DNA from: CAZTAR01 sp043813895
GTDB taxonomy: Bacteria; Planctomycetota; Phycisphaerae; UBA1845; UTPLA1
Direction: 5' to 3'
Length of the DNA stretch: 64,000 bases
Assembly: GCA_043813895.1 (NCBI GenBank)
Contig: JBDRKQ010000021.1
Span: 1-64,000 of the forward strand
Positions 1 through 9,622 of this stretch are shown in pieces (positions within the stretch are counted from its first letter, which is position 1; every line of letters begins with the position of its first letter). Under the pieces are notes generated by a model. It made no database searches. It saw only the letters and a program-made list of their open reading frames with translations, and was not told the DNA's origin. Made by a program: the position numbers and the translations under genes.

Positions 1-1928
1 TTCACTTCAAACTCGGCGTCGATGACGTCTTCGTCTTTCTTTTTTTCGCCGCCGCCGTGGTTGCCGGGGGGCGGGGGTGCGCCGCCGGGACCGCCGGGTG
101 GGACGCCGCCGGCCGCGCCTTGTTGTTTTGCCGCCTCTTCGTAGATGATCTTGCCGATTGCCTGGCTGGCGGTCATGACGTTCTCGATGGCCTTCTTGAT
201 CGAGCCGGTGTCGTCGCCTTTCATCACTTCCTTGAGATTGCTGACCGCCGATTCGACTTTCGATCGCTCTTCGGCGGGGACTTTCTCTCCGTGCTCCTTG
301 AGCGTCTTCTCGGTCTGGTAGGCGATCTGGTCGGCCTGGTTCTTGGCGTCGATCAGTTCGCGGTGCTTCTTGTCCTCGTCCGCGAACTTCTCGGCGTCCT
401 TGCGCATCTTCTCGACTTCCGCTTCGGAGAGGCCGCTTGAGCCTTCGATGCGGATGTTCTGCTCCTTGCCGGTGCCGAGGTCTTTGGCGGAGACGCTGAG
501 GATACCGTTGGCGTCGATGTCGAAGGTGACCTCGATCTGCGGGACGCCGCGGGGGGCCGGGGGGAGGCCGGTGAGGTTGAAGTTGCCCAGGGTGCGGTTG
601 TCCTTGGCCATCTGGCGTTCGCCCTGGAGGACGTGGATGGTGACCTCGGGCTGGTTGTCGGAGGCGGTGGAGTAGGTCTCCTTCTTGCTGGTCGGGATGG
701 TGGTGTTTCGGGGGATCATGGTGGTCTTGACGCCGCCGAGGGTCTCGACGCCGAGTGACAACGGGGTGACATCAAGGACGAGGATGTCCTTGACGTCGCC
801 GCCGATGATGCCTGCCTGGATGGCCGCGCCGACGCCGACGGCCTCGTCCGGGTTGATGCTCTTGTTGGGGTCCTTGCCGAAGATCGCCTTGCAGAGATTC
901 TGGACGGCGGGCATTCGAGTGGAGCCGCCGACGAGGAGGACCTCGGCAATGTCGCCGGGCGTTACCTTGGCGTCTTCCATCGCCTTGAGGACCGGGTTGC
1001 GGCAGCGCTCGGTGAGGTCTTCGGTGAGCTGCTCGAACTTCGCACGGGTGAGCGTTTGGTTGAGGTGCTTTGGCCCGGACGCGTCGGCCGTGATGAACGG
1101 CAGGTTGATCGTGGTCTCCATGCTGGTGGAGAGTTCGCACTTGGCCTTCTCGCAGGCCTCTTTGAGTCGCTGGTGGCTCATGGCGTCGGTGCGAAGATCG
1201 ACGCCGTACTGCTTGCGGAACTCTTCCGCGACGAAGTCGATGAGCACCTCGTCGTAGTCGTCTCCGCCGAGGTGGGTGTCGCCGTTGATCGAGAGGGTTT
1301 CGAAGACGCCGTCGCCGACGTCGAGGACGGAGATGTCGAAGGTTCCGCCGCCCAGGTCGAAGACGGCGATCTTGCCGCTCTTCTTCTTGTCGGAACCGTA
1401 TGCGAGCGCGGCGGCGGTGGGCTCGGGCAGGACGCGCTTGACGTCGAAGCCTGCGATGACGCCGGCTTCTTGGGTAGCCTTGCGTTGGGCGTCGTTGAAG
1501 TAGGCGGGGACGGTGATGACGGCCGCGTCCACCTTCTCGCCGAGATAGTCCTCCGCGGTCTTCTTGAGATCCTGGAGAATCATGGCGGATACTTCGGGCG
1601 GGGTGTAGTGCTTGCCGCGGACGTTGACCCTGACCAGTTCTTCGGGTCCGCCGACGATCTTGTAGGGCACGAGCTTCTCCTCGGCGCTGACCTCGTCGTG
1701 GCGTCGGCCCATGAACCGCTTGATGCTGAAGACGGTGTTTTCGGGGTTGGTGACCTGCTGGTGGCGGGCGATCTGGCCGACGAGCCGCTCGCCCTTTTCG
1801 GTAAATCCGACGACGGAGGGCGTGGTGCGGGCGCCCATGGCGTTCGTGAGGACCTTGGCATCGCCGCCTTCCATGACGGCGACGACGGAGTTCGTGGTTC
1901 CGAGGTCGATCCCGATAATCTTCGACAT
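1..1928 (-). CDS. dnaK: Molecular chaperone DnaK (Hsp70), 3' end cut by window edge
   Basis: ATP-dependent Hsp70 chaperone that folds client proteins in the cytoplasm with DnaJ and GrpE. Read on the minus strand it starts MSKIIGIDLGTTNS, the Hsp70 phosphate-1 motif. VPAYFNDAQRKAT, FDLGGGTFDIS and LVGGSTRMP follow in order, then the substrate-binding domain and helical lid. A Gly/Pro-rich linker leads to a DVIDAEFEVK end, the usual DnaK C-terminus, so only a few residues are missing. The frame is open across 642 codons with no stop inside the window. The ATG has an AGGAG 7 nt upstream. Neither grpE nor dnaJ is visible; they could lie beyond the left edge. No CIRCE repeat is evident upstream. 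Confidence 0.97.
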   Translation of the reverse strand, partial: MSKIIGIDLGTTNSVVAVMEGGDAKVLTNAMGARTTPSVVGFTEKGERLVGQIARHQQVTNPENTVFSIKRFMGRRHDEVSAEEKLVPYKIVGGPEELVRVNVRGKHYTPPEVSAMILQDLKKTAEDYLGEKVDAAVITVPAYFNDAQRKATQEAGVIAGFDVKRVLPEPTAAALAYGSDKKKSGKIAVFDLGGGTFDISVLDVGDGVFETLSINGDTHLGGDDYDEVLIDFVAEEFRKQYGVDLRTDAMSHQRLKEACEKAKCELSTSMETTINLPFITADASGPKHLNQTLTRAKFEQLTEDLTERCRNPVLKAMEDAKVTPGDIAEVLLVGGSTRMPAVQNLCKAIFGKDPNKSINPDEAVGVGAAIQAGIIGGDVKDILVLDVTPLSLGVETLGGVKTTMIPRNTTIPTSKKETYSTASDNQPEVTIHVLQGERQMAKDNRTLGNFNLTGLPPAPRGVPQIEVTFDIDANGILSVSAKDLGTGKEQNIRIEGSSGLSEAEVEKMRKDAEKFADEDKKHRELIDAKNQADQIAYQTEKTLKEHGEKVPAEERSKVESAVSNLKEVMKGDDTGSIKKAIENVMTASQAIGKIIYEEAAKQQGAAGGVPPGGPGGAPPPPGNHGGGEKKKDEDVIDAEFEV

Positions 1929-2378
1929 ATTGTATCTCCTAGTGCTGTCAGGTTTCGGTCTGGTGTCGGACGGCCTCGCGGCGAGACTACCGCTGTGCGC
2001 GCGGGGCTGTTGGGGGGGGAGGGAGAGCAAGGGCGGTGCCAGGGGGAGGGGGGAATCTTGCAGAAACGTAACATTCGAGTAGGTCATGGGTTACAGTGAT
2101 GCCGGTCGATGGTGGATGTCGGGCGCCGGCGTTTGGCTGCCAGAGTGACATGCCAGCCTTACGCTTGGCGGACAATGGTGGCAGTACGGGGCCGGACGCG
2201 TTCGGGGGGGGCGGTGGCCTGTGGGCGGCCGAGTGGCGGCCATTCGGCACGGGCTGACGTCGTAGGGAGAACGTAGGATGGGCGAAGGCCGTGTGGTAGA
2301 ATAGAGATGTCTGCGGGTTGTGATCCCGTCATGGCTGTTCAGGTCGGCACGGTCTTCGTAGGCAGAGGAGGATTCGTC
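1929..2378. other. Intergenic region between divergent dnaK and secreted-protein genes
   Basis: This stretch should hold the promoters of two divergent genes. I see a G-run-rich segment near 2008-2055. An extended -10-like TGGTAGAAT lies at 2294-2302 on the plus strand, without a good -35. No CIRCE-type heat-shock operator and no RNA gene is recognisable. ORFs here have no family resemblance. Confidence 0.5.
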
Positions 2379-3314
2379 ATGTGGCTGAGACCGGCAATCA
2401 TCTCGATGTTCATCACGGCGATAGTCGTGAGCGTTTCGGCGGGGCTTTGCGCGGCCCAGGAGGAGAAGCACTTCGTCATCGTGGGTGACGAGAACTGGAA
2501 GGCGGACTTCGAGGAGCACTGGGCGCTGGCCAAGAAGTACGTGGATGAGAAGAGGTTCAAGAAGGCGGTCAACGAGGCACTCTGGTGCCTGGAGCATCGG
2601 CCGGACTCTCACCCGGAGTATGAGAACAACCTGACGCAGGCGATGGTGGAATTCATCTATGACATCAGCACGTTCTACAAGTACGCGGGGAAGAAGCTGG
2701 AGCAGCGTCGCGAAGTGCTAGAAAAGAAATTCCTGGCCGGCGACGCGGACTACGGCGACGGGCTCGAATTCCACGAGATCAACGACCAACTCGGTGAGTG
2801 GTATCGCACCGCCGAACTCTACCGCAAGCTCGGCGAGATGGGGGCCAAGGGCAAGCGGATGCAGCGCGAGATGTTCCAATTCGTGGAAGAGTCGTTGCTG
2901 GAGGACGGAGAGTATGCGCAGTTGTTGACAGGCGCAGGCGACGGTCCGGCGAGTCTCGATCGGAGGTTCGCGTTGGTGACGGCGCGCCTCTCCGGTGAGC
3001 AGTCTACCGACAAGCTGGATCCGGACGCGACGCGGCTGTTGCTCTGCCGATCGGCGGGCTGCTACTACGAGGCGCTGCTATGCACGGGCAAGAAGGATGA
3101 AGCGTCCACCCTCGCGGCGAAGTGCATCCAGTTCCACAAGAAAGGCGACACATACGCGGTGTTCGTCCGGCACGCCATCAACGCGAAGAAGTACAGCACC
3201 GCCAGACGCCTCGCGAAGGAGGCGAAGGTCGGACTCCCGCGCGAGGAGTACCGAACCGTCCGAACGGTTGCCAAGGATATCCCCAAGAAGAAAACGAAGA
3301 AGTCGAAGAAGTAA
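2379..3314 (+). CDS. Secreted helical (TPR-like) hypothetical protein
   Basis: Unrecognised protein of 311 residues. The chosen ATG follows a GAGGAG ribosome site by about 8 nt and gives a clean signal peptide: residues 1-26, hydrophobic core ISMFITAIVV, likely cut after CAA. An upstream in-frame start at 2307 would bury this signal. The mature part is largely helical, with pairs such as WALAKKYVDEKRFKKAVNEA that look like divergent tetratricopeptide helices. The protein ends in a run of lysines (PKKKTKKSKK). It is convergent with the large secreted repeat protein to its right. Function unknown; export is the only firm inference. Confidence 0.8.
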   Translation: MWLRPAIISMFITAIVVSVSAGLCAAQEEKHFVIVGDENWKADFEEHWALAKKYVDEKRFKKAVNEALWCLEHRPDSHPEYENNLTQAMVEFIYDISTFYKYAGKKLEQRREVLEKKFLAGDADYGDGLEFHEINDQLGEWYRTAELYRKLGEMGAKGKRMQREMFQFVEESLLEDGEYAQLLTGAGDGPASLDRRFALVTARLSGEQSTDKLDPDATRLLLCRSAGCYYEALLCTGKKDEASTLAAKCIQFHKKGDTYAVFVRHAINAKKYSTARRLAKEAKVGLPREEYRTVRTVAKDIPKKKTKKSKK

Positions 3315-3451
3315 TGGTCGACTGACGGCGCGATGGCCGGGCTCCGCAGCACCATGTGCGAGATGCGCAAATACCGCGCCAACGCGTACTCCCTCGTAGA
3401 AAGCGGCACCGCCGTCCACTCGGTTGCAGGGGACGACGGCGCCGCGGTATT

Positions 3452-3482
3452 CCGCCGAGGACGACTCGCTTTGCCTCGGCGG
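3452..3482. terminator. Hairpin between convergent genes
   Basis: A perfect 9-bp stem (CCGCCGAGG/CCTCGGCGG, arms 3452-3460 and 3474-3482) with a 13-nt loop lies between two convergent genes. That position suits a bidirectional terminator. There is no T-run on either side, so it may work poorly on its own or be another structured element. Confidence 0.35.
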
Positions 3483-3567
3483 CGATTCTATGTCAGTGAC
3501 TTCCGGATTACTCTCCTTTCAGTTTTCGGTCGCTTTCAGTCACTTCCTCCGCGGGCAGACTCCGCGA

Positions 3568-6500
3568 TCAAAGTAGCGCTGCGACAAACGCCGGAACGTC
3601 GCCCGCGGTCGTCAGGTAGCCGTCGCCGTCCATGTCCGCGCAGGCACAATCGCATACGGCCGACTGTGCCGCGAAGCCGTTGATCAGGCAGTCCACGAAG
3701 CACTGGATGTCGTCACCGTTGATCTTCCAATCGCCGTTGAGATCACCCGGTATCGTGGTGCACTCGATGGTGGTGAGTTGGAACGCCAGATCCCACGATT
3801 CGGTCTCGGTCGGCCACCAGATCGGTTCACCGAAGATGTACTGGGGATTCAACAGGAGATCGGGCATCGTCGGGACGAAGATACGGACCGCGTCGTCGGC
3901 GAAGACGTTCGGTCGTGTCTTCCAGCCCCAGAGGTAATCCGTAATGGCCGTATCGTACTGGGCGGCGATGCTGAGCCAGTAGATGTTGTCGCCGTCTTCC
4001 TGAAGGAACCAGTCGTCCAAGTTGAGGTCCTGCTCGAACTTGAAGCAGGCTTCGGGCGGCTGATCGGGGAAGCGCGGATCCCAATCCCAACCGACGAACT
4101 CCCACGTGTACGTGTCGCACCAGTTCTCCCAGATCAACTCATCGGGGCAACTGAAGTCCGACGGGGCTCCGGCACACATCTGATCGGTCCAAATGCCGAT
4201 GTGGAATCGGTCGGGCAGTTGCGGGGGTTCTGTGTAGCCCCAGCCGATAAACGAGCCCCACCAATGGACGTCCGTGACGGGGAAGTCGGTCTGGCAGAGC
4301 CAGTCGTCGGCGGCGATCTGGTTGCTGCCGTAGACGGACTGTTCGTTCCATCCGTAGTAGCCGTCATCGGGCGTGTAGAGTTCCGGCTGCTGGGACCATT
4401 TGACGTACTGGCCGCCGCTGCCTTCGCCGGTGATCCGGAAAGCCAGATCGATGGATTGCCCGGCGTATGGATGCTGCGGCGGGTAGCGCAACTCGTACCA
4501 AGGACCGGTGTACGGCTCAACGCCGTCACCCCAGACCGCGTCGTCGTTCCAGTGGTCGACGGAAGTCTTCCAGCCGAAGTAGACATCTCCCCCCATCTGG
4601 AAGGGTACCTGGACGTCCAGCCAATAGATAACCGGATTCTCGGGCGTGCCTTCCTGGTAGAACGCTTCTGCCGCATCGATGAGGAAGTCGTACTGCCAGC
4701 AAACAGTGTCCGCGGGAAACTCGTACTGATCCGGCGGGTTGAGCCAGCCCTCCAGGATGCCCTGCGCGTAGTCAAAGACACCGAATTCGCCGGGGTAGAA
4801 CGTCCTCATCCAGAGCACATTGCCAGGTCTGCTGTAGGGGAGTCCGCCCGTGCCCGCCGGGATGTCTTCATGGATGCTCAAGGTAAACACCACCGAGGAG
4901 GGTGGGAGTTCATTATAAGGCGTTTCGTCGTGATACCACGAGCCCCAGATGTGGATGTCCGTGACGGGACCGGTAGTGGTGCACTCGAAATCGTCCGCCA
5001 AGATGAAGGTTGGCCCCACTGGCTCGGCGTTGGTTGCGTTTACGTCGATGCCCTCCGTGGTCAGGTCTGGCATCTGCTCCCACTTGGTGATCGTGCCGCC
5101 TTGCCCCTCGGCGATCAGCTCGAACGCCAGGTCCCAAGAGTCGTCTTCAGTGGGATAGAAGATGGGTTCGCCGTTCACCCACATGGAGCCCCACCACGGG
5201 GCGCTGGGATCGAAAATCCGCACGGCATCGTCGTTGAACATGTTGGGCCGGGTCTTCCAGCCGAACGGGTATTCCGGTACAGGTGTGACGCCGCCATAGC
5301 AGGCCGCGATGCTGATCCAGTAGATGCTGTTCGTCCCGGGTTCCTGGTAGAACCACTCAGCCGGGTCCAGATCGACCACGAACTCGAAGCAGGACTCGTA
5401 CTCGCCAGTCGCCGGGTTGCGGTCCCAGCCGACCCACGTCGTGGAGTAGGGGTTTATCCCGATGATGTCCCAAACGACGGTGCCCGGATGGCTGAAGTCC
5501 TCGTTCACGCCGGCCGGCACGTCCGTCCAGAAGTCGATGTGGAAGTGCGCCGGCACGATCGGCGGCGGGTAGGTCTCTCGCCAGCCGATGAAGGAACCCC
5601 ACCAGCGGACCTTCGTGATCGGGTCGTCCGTCATGCATTGCCAGTCGTCCGCAGCAATCACGCCGGGATAGCCCGGCCAGGTCGGGTCGATCCACTCGGA
5701 GTACTCGTCCCAACCGTTGTAGACGTTGGGTGGATCGTAGGGCTCCGGCGGCTGATCCCACTTGTAGACTTCGGGAGGATCACGGTCCGTCGTGAGCACG
5801 AACGCCATGTCCCAGGAATCCTCTTCCGTGGGCCACCAGATCGGTTCTCCGTCCACGTACGCATCCTGCGGCGGGACCGGGCTTGGCGTGACGGGATCGA
5901 AGATTCGCACGGCATCGTCGTTGTAGAAGTGCTCTCGCGTCTTCCAACCCCAAGGGAAGGTCGTCGTCGCGCCCGCGTAGTCCGCGGCGATGCTGATCCA
6001 ATAGATGGTGTCGTCGGGACCCTGCCAGAACCATTCCGACTCGGGGATGACAAAGTCGTAGCGGAAACAAGTCTCCGGCAGCCCATAGCCCATGACCGGG
6101 TGGAAGTCGCAGCCGACTCGGCGCTCGAGGAGCTGGTCGCGCTGGACCCACCATTCGTGGATCATCGTGCCGGGATGACTGAAGTCGCCCGGTTCTCCGC
6201 TATCGGGCACGTCCGTCCAAATGCCGATGTGGAACCACGGCGGCGCGTCCGGCGGCGGGCCTTCATAGTCCCAGTTCCAGTACGAGCCCCACCAGTGAAT
6301 ATCCGTGATCGGGCGGTCGTCCTTGCAGAGGAAGTCATCCGCGACGATCGGGCCGTACTCGTAGTGGGAGAGTTCGTCCCAACCCCAGTAGCAGTCGGGG
6401 AAGGGCGATTCCTCGTTGAACGCCGGCGGCTGGGCCCACTTGATGATGTTCTGGAACGGCAAAACGATGATGTTGTGCCAGTAGTTCCAGGAGCCGATCA

Positions 6501-7215
6501 TCCCGGTGCCCGGCGTCGGGATGCCGGTGGTCCCCACCCAGACGGAGTTCTCATCGAAGATGAAGTCCAGGCTCTGGGTGAGGTCGAAGGCAGGGTTGTT
6601 CATGTATGAGTCTGCCTGGGGCGTCGTCGCGGCAATGCCGGTCAACGATGTATTGATCACGATGTTGGTCGGCACGAGGTGCTGGATGGGGTCGCCGGCT
6701 CCCCCGACGTTCCAATACCAGCCGCGGATGTTCCCGTTGATGTCCTGGATGCCGAAGGAGACGACGTTGATAGTAGGCGGTGCGGTGACCGTGACCGAGA
6801 TCGTGCAGTTCGTCAGGTCGGGGTCCAGGCCGTAGTGATACTCCCAGGCGCTTGAGTACGAGCCAGGATCTATCGGCTCCGGCCCCCAGTACATGACTAG
6901 GCCGGCATCCTCGGGGTCTGCTCCGCCGCTTCCGCCGCCGCCATAGACGTAGAGTTCGCCGGTCGGCGCGTAGGCCGGCAGGAATTGATTCGGCGGATAA
7001 GGATCGCCTTCTTCGGTGTAGACGAGCCATTGGTTCATGTAGTCGAACCAGTCGAACTCGAGCATGGGTTCGACCTGGCCGGCGCTCATGGCGTCGTTCC
7101 ATTGCTCCTCCGAGTCGAGCACAAAGTAGGGATCGGCAGCGACAGGCGTCGCCCAGCCGAGTACGGCCAGCGCGCATGCCGCGCCCGTTAGAAAGGGAAT
7201 GATTCTGATTCTCAT
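3568..7215 (-). CDS. Large secreted four-repeat protein with dockerin-like C-terminus
   Basis: 1215-residue exported protein. The chosen ATG has AAGGAGAG 5 nt upstream and a signal peptide of 27 residues (cut after VAA). After an N-terminal beta-rich segment of about 270 residues, a module of about 200 residues occurs four times. Each module begins K/xW-x-QPP or similar, contains ADD(F/W)xC and (V/I)(H/R)(W/I)WGS, and ends (D/N)DAVxxF...ESWDLAF. I believe such modules are catalogued as DUF7901, from memory and unchecked. The last ~60 residues form two EF-hand-like dockerin repeats (GDLNGDWKINGDDIQCF and DMDGDGYLTTAGDVPAF). It is a paralogue of the next minus-strand gene. Ligand unknown; a cell-surface or extracellular role is inferred. 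Confidence 0.85.
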   Translation of the reverse strand: MRIRIIPFLTGAACALAVLGWATPVAADPYFVLDSEEQWNDAMSAGQVEPMLEFDWFDYMNQWLVYTEEGDPYPPNQFLPAYAPTGELYVYGGGGSGGADPEDAGLVMYWGPEPIDPGSYSSAWEYHYGLDPDLTNCTISVTVTAPPTINVVSFGIQDINGNIRGWYWNVGGAGDPIQHLVPTNIVINTSLTGIAATTPQADSYMNNPAFDLTQSLDFIFDENSVWVGTTGIPTPGTGMIGSWNYWHNIIVLPFQNIIKWAQPPAFNEESPFPDCYWGWDELSHYEYGPIVADDFLCKDDRPITDIHWWGSYWNWDYEGPPPDAPPWFHIGIWTDVPDSGEPGDFSHPGTMIHEWWVQRDQLLERRVGCDFHPVMGYGLPETCFRYDFVIPESEWFWQGPDDTIYWISIAADYAGATTTFPWGWKTREHFYNDDAVRIFDPVTPSPVPPQDAYVDGEPIWWPTEEDSWDMAFVLTTDRDPPEVYKWDQPPEPYDPPNVYNGWDEYSEWIDPTWPGYPGVIAADDWQCMTDDPITKVRWWGSFIGWRETYPPPIVPAHFHIDFWTDVPAGVNEDFSHPGTVVWDIIGINPYSTTWVGWDRNPATGEYESCFEFVVDLDPAEWFYQEPGTNSIYWISIAACYGGVTPVPEYPFGWKTRPNMFNDDAVRIFDPSAPWWGSMWVNGEPIFYPTEDDSWDLAFELIAEGQGGTITKWEQMPDLTTEGIDVNATNAEPVGPTFILADDFECTTTGPVTDIHIWGSWYHDETPYNELPPSSVVFTLSIHEDIPAGTGGLPYSRPGNVLWMRTFYPGEFGVFDYAQGILEGWLNPPDQYEFPADTVCWQYDFLIDAAEAFYQEGTPENPVIYWLDVQVPFQMGGDVYFGWKTSVDHWNDDAVWGDGVEPYTGPWYELRYPPQHPYAGQSIDLAFRITGEGSGGQYVKWSQQPELYTPDDGYYGWNEQSVYGSNQIAADDWLCQTDFPVTDVHWWGSFIGWGYTEPPQLPDRFHIGIWTDQMCAGAPSDFSCPDELIWENWCDTYTWEFVGWDWDPRFPDQPPEACFKFEQDLNLDDWFLQEDGDNIYWLSIAAQYDTAITDYLWGWKTRPNVFADDAVRIFVPTMPDLLLNPQYIFGEPIWWPTETESWDLAFQLTTIECTTIPGDLNGDWKINGDDIQCFVDCLINGFAAQSAVCDCACADMDGDGYLTTAGDVPAFVAALL

Positions 7216-7891
7216 GTCTGCTCTCCTTATGTTCGTTCTACCTGTGTCTGCCGTGGACCTGTTTTTGTCCGCCATATGACAAGCCCTGCGCGGCGTGACG
7301 GTGTCCTGTGGCGTCGGCTCGCGACGACCGACGCTTCGCGCGTGGATGCTATTGCGATGTGTGCTCTGTTGGGTGTACAGGGAGTCAGCGGAGGCCGGAT
7401 GGCCCCGCGGGTTTGCTTCGGGCTCGGTCGACCGCGACTAAGCATGGAAGGTGCTTCCTTCCCGTAGCGCAGGCGCACACCTGGCCCTTCCCTGGGTAAC
7501 GCTGTATCACACGATGGCGCCAGGTCCTTGCCCGATACCGCCTGCGCCAGACACGTCAAGAGATGATCACGAGGTCTCGCTCCGCGGACCTGCTTCCGAA
7601 TCAATAGTGTGGGCCGAACGGTTGGGCGAATCAAGGGAAAAGTGGTCGAATCCAAGTATTCTGATGCAAATCCATGAAATCTGAGGTTTGCACGCCGACG
7701 TTGGGCCTGCTTCGTTGCTGGCGGCTGACGCCCCTGTCGGTCATCGGAGTTGATTGGTATCCAACGTCGGCTGCCGGGGATAATAACACTACCTGTGGCG
7801 CCGGCGCACCGGCGGTGGGTTCACCGGCCAGACGCCGGCGCCACAGTGGATGAGTATCCCGCATCGTCGTCGGCCGTTGGTGGCGGTCGTG
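7216..7891. other. Intergenic region between two secreted-protein paralogues
   Basis: About 680 bases between the minus-strand paralogues. It holds one paired palindromic repeat (7793-7846, listed separately). The rest shows no gene with coding character and no convincing promoter, although the promoter of the large repeat protein should lie near its right end. Confidence 0.5.
7793..7846. repeat. Family A dispersed palindromic element, paired (REPIN-like)
   Basis: The outer ends CTGTGGCGCCGGCG and CGCCGGCGCCACAG are inverted copies of each other. Each half can also fold on itself around a GC-rich core. Related copies lie at 11177, 13597, 22282, 27139, 40814 and 47054. This copy sits 46 bp beyond the stop codon of the neighbouring minus-strand gene. 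Confidence 0.7.
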
Positions 7892-9622
7892 TCAGAGGAT
7901 CGCGTCGATAAAGAGCCCGATGTCGCGCCCGTTGGCCGTGCCGTCGCCATCCATATCGCCGCAGCCGCCCCAGCAACCCGGGGCCGGCTCGCCGAGTATG
8001 GCATCGATGAAGCAGTCAATGTCGTTAACATCATGCTGCCCATCGGCGTTCACATCACCCATCGCTTCACAGATCGGCGCGAGCAACTCGAACGCCAGAT
8101 CCACTTGCGGTGGTGCGGGCGGAACGCACTGCCATTGCGTTTTCGCCCAATCGCCGTCGTCCCAGCAGTTGATCGGCAGCGGTTCGAGATTCTCAATTCG
8201 TCCGAAGCAGGCGCCCTGGAGCGGACCGAACACACTAGCATCCGCCGGACTCGAGTGCCAACCCCAGAAGTGGCCGTCAGTGGTAGTCGAGGAAGCTGCA
8301 TGGCCGGTGAGGCTGAGCTGACAGGGCGGGAGTCCGGATGGCGACCACTCTGCCCCGACCACAGCCCGAATGCTCATCCAATAGCGCAAGCCGTTGGTTT
8401 CCTCGAAGGCGTCTTGGGCAGCCGGTTGCAGGCCCGTGCGGGGATCGGTTTCCGCACAAACCACGCAGCAGTCATGCAAGCTGACTTCGTACTGGAAGAT
8501 CGTGTGGCCGAAGCAGTCCTGGCAGGCCATGTCGGTTGCGACGATCTCGTCGGCCGGTGCGAAGTAGAAGCCCAGCGCGATCGGCGGCGGATCGGCCAAG
8601 AGTGCATCCGGTGGACAGGTCTGATCCGGTGCGCCGCTGTAGAAGCCGATCAACCAACCGTCGATCACATACGGCTCGACGGGCGTAGGCGGCTGGTAAT
8701 TGGCATCCGGATAACTGCCCCACCATCGAAGGGCCTCGATCGGGCGGCCGTCGGAAAGGAAATCGTCGGCGGCGACGCGATTGGGCTGCGGCGGCGGATT
8801 GCCCTGCGGCACACCGTCCGGCCAGTCGATGTCGGAGACAACGCCAAAACCCTGGTCCGCGCCGTGCGGCAACTGTGTCCACTTGGGTTCGAGTTCGGGT
8901 TCGGCCTGCTCGCCATCGATGACGAAGGCCAAGTCGATCGGCTCGCCGACGGAAGCGTGGCCGGTGGGATAGAGCAGTTCGTTCCATTGGCCGGTGTTCC
9001 GCCAGGTCGCTGAGTCCTGCCAATGATCGGCCGACGTGCACCAGCCGAAGACCGCAGAGGGATCGGAAGACACTGCGAAGACGCGCAGCCAGTAGATCGT
9101 CCCTTCCTGCTGCGTGAAGGCGTCGGCAGTGTCGACGTGGAAGTTGTACTGCCAGTACTCGGTGTTAATTGGGAACATGTAGGTGTCTGGCAAATCGAGC
9201 CAGCCCGTGAAGATCTGGTCGGCCCAGATGCGCGAGGTGAACATCGGGTCTTCCGGGGCATAGGTCTTCGTCCAGAGCATGTTGCCGGGTCTGCTGTAGG
9301 GTATCCCGCCGGTGCCCGCCGGCACATCCTCATGGATGCGCAGTGTGAAGGTGATCGCATTCGGCGAGTCGCCGAAGGGAGGGAAATCGAATTCCCAGGC
9401 CGCCCAGATGTGGATGTCGGTGATCAGTCCGGTCTGTGCGCAGAGGAAGTCATCCGCAAGGGCGTACGGGGGAGCAAGATTGACGCCGATCCCGGTGAAA
9501 CCCAGGTCCGGCAACTGGGGAAAGTGCATCTTGTGGGAATCGCCTTCGTCCCAGTCCGCATACATTGGTTGAGCGAGCGTGCATACGAGCCCAATCACGG
9601 CCAATACGCTTCTGCCCGTCAT
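7892..9622 (-). CDS. Secreted repeat protein with dockerin-like C-terminus, paralogue of the larger neighbour
   Basis: 576-residue exported protein. The ATG chosen gives a signal peptide of 22 residues (MYA cut), with GGGAG about 9 nt upstream; longer in-frame starts would bury the signal. It carries one full module like those of the 1215-residue neighbour (ALADDFLCAQTG, ITDIHIWAAWEFD, YSRPGNMLW). A more diverged, Cys-rich second module follows (VAADDFLSDGRPIEALRWWGS). The C-terminus has two dockerin-type calcium loops, DVNADGQHDVNDIDCF and DMDGDGTANGRDIGLF. The two genes are on the same strand about 0.7 kb apart, which suggests local duplication. Extracellular role inferred, substrate unknown. 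Confidence 0.83.
   Translation of the reverse strand: MTGRSVLAVIGLVCTLAQPMYADWDEGDSHKMHFPQLPDLGFTGIGVNLAPPYALADDFLCAQTGLITDIHIWAAWEFDFPPFGDSPNAITFTLRIHEDVPAGTGGIPYSRPGNMLWTKTYAPEDPMFTSRIWADQIFTGWLDLPDTYMFPINTEYWQYNFHVDTADAFTQQEGTIYWLRVFAVSSDPSAVFGWCTSADHWQDSATWRNTGQWNELLYPTGHASVGEPIDLAFVIDGEQAEPELEPKWTQLPHGADQGFGVVSDIDWPDGVPQGNPPPQPNRVAADDFLSDGRPIEALRWWGSYPDANYQPPTPVEPYVIDGWLIGFYSGAPDQTCPPDALLADPPPIALGFYFAPADEIVATDMACQDCFGHTIFQYEVSLHDCCVVCAETDPRTGLQPAAQDAFEETNGLRYWMSIRAVVGAEWSPSGLPPCQLSLTGHAASSTTTDGHFWGWHSSPADASVFGPLQGACFGRIENLEPLPINCWDDGDWAKTQWQCVPPAPPQVDLAFELLAPICEAMGDVNADGQHDVNDIDCFIDAILGEPAPGCWGGCGDMDGDGTANGRDIGLFIDAIL

Noticed and set aside
1056..2099. 347-residue plus-strand frame
   Set aside because: Antisense to dnaK; the minus strand gives full Hsp70 motifs.
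1929..2100. CIRCE heat-shock operator upstream of dnaK
   Set aside because: No TTAGCACTC-N9-GAGTGCTAA repeat is present.
3778..6609. 943-residue open frame on the plus strand
   Set aside because: It is the antisense shadow of the large secreted repeat protein; composition is Arg/Val/Asp-rich without any motif and the minus-strand reading has clear signal, repeats and dockerin ends.
7850..9013. 387-residue plus-strand frame
   Set aside because: Shadow of the 7892-9622 secreted-protein gene with no domain pattern.
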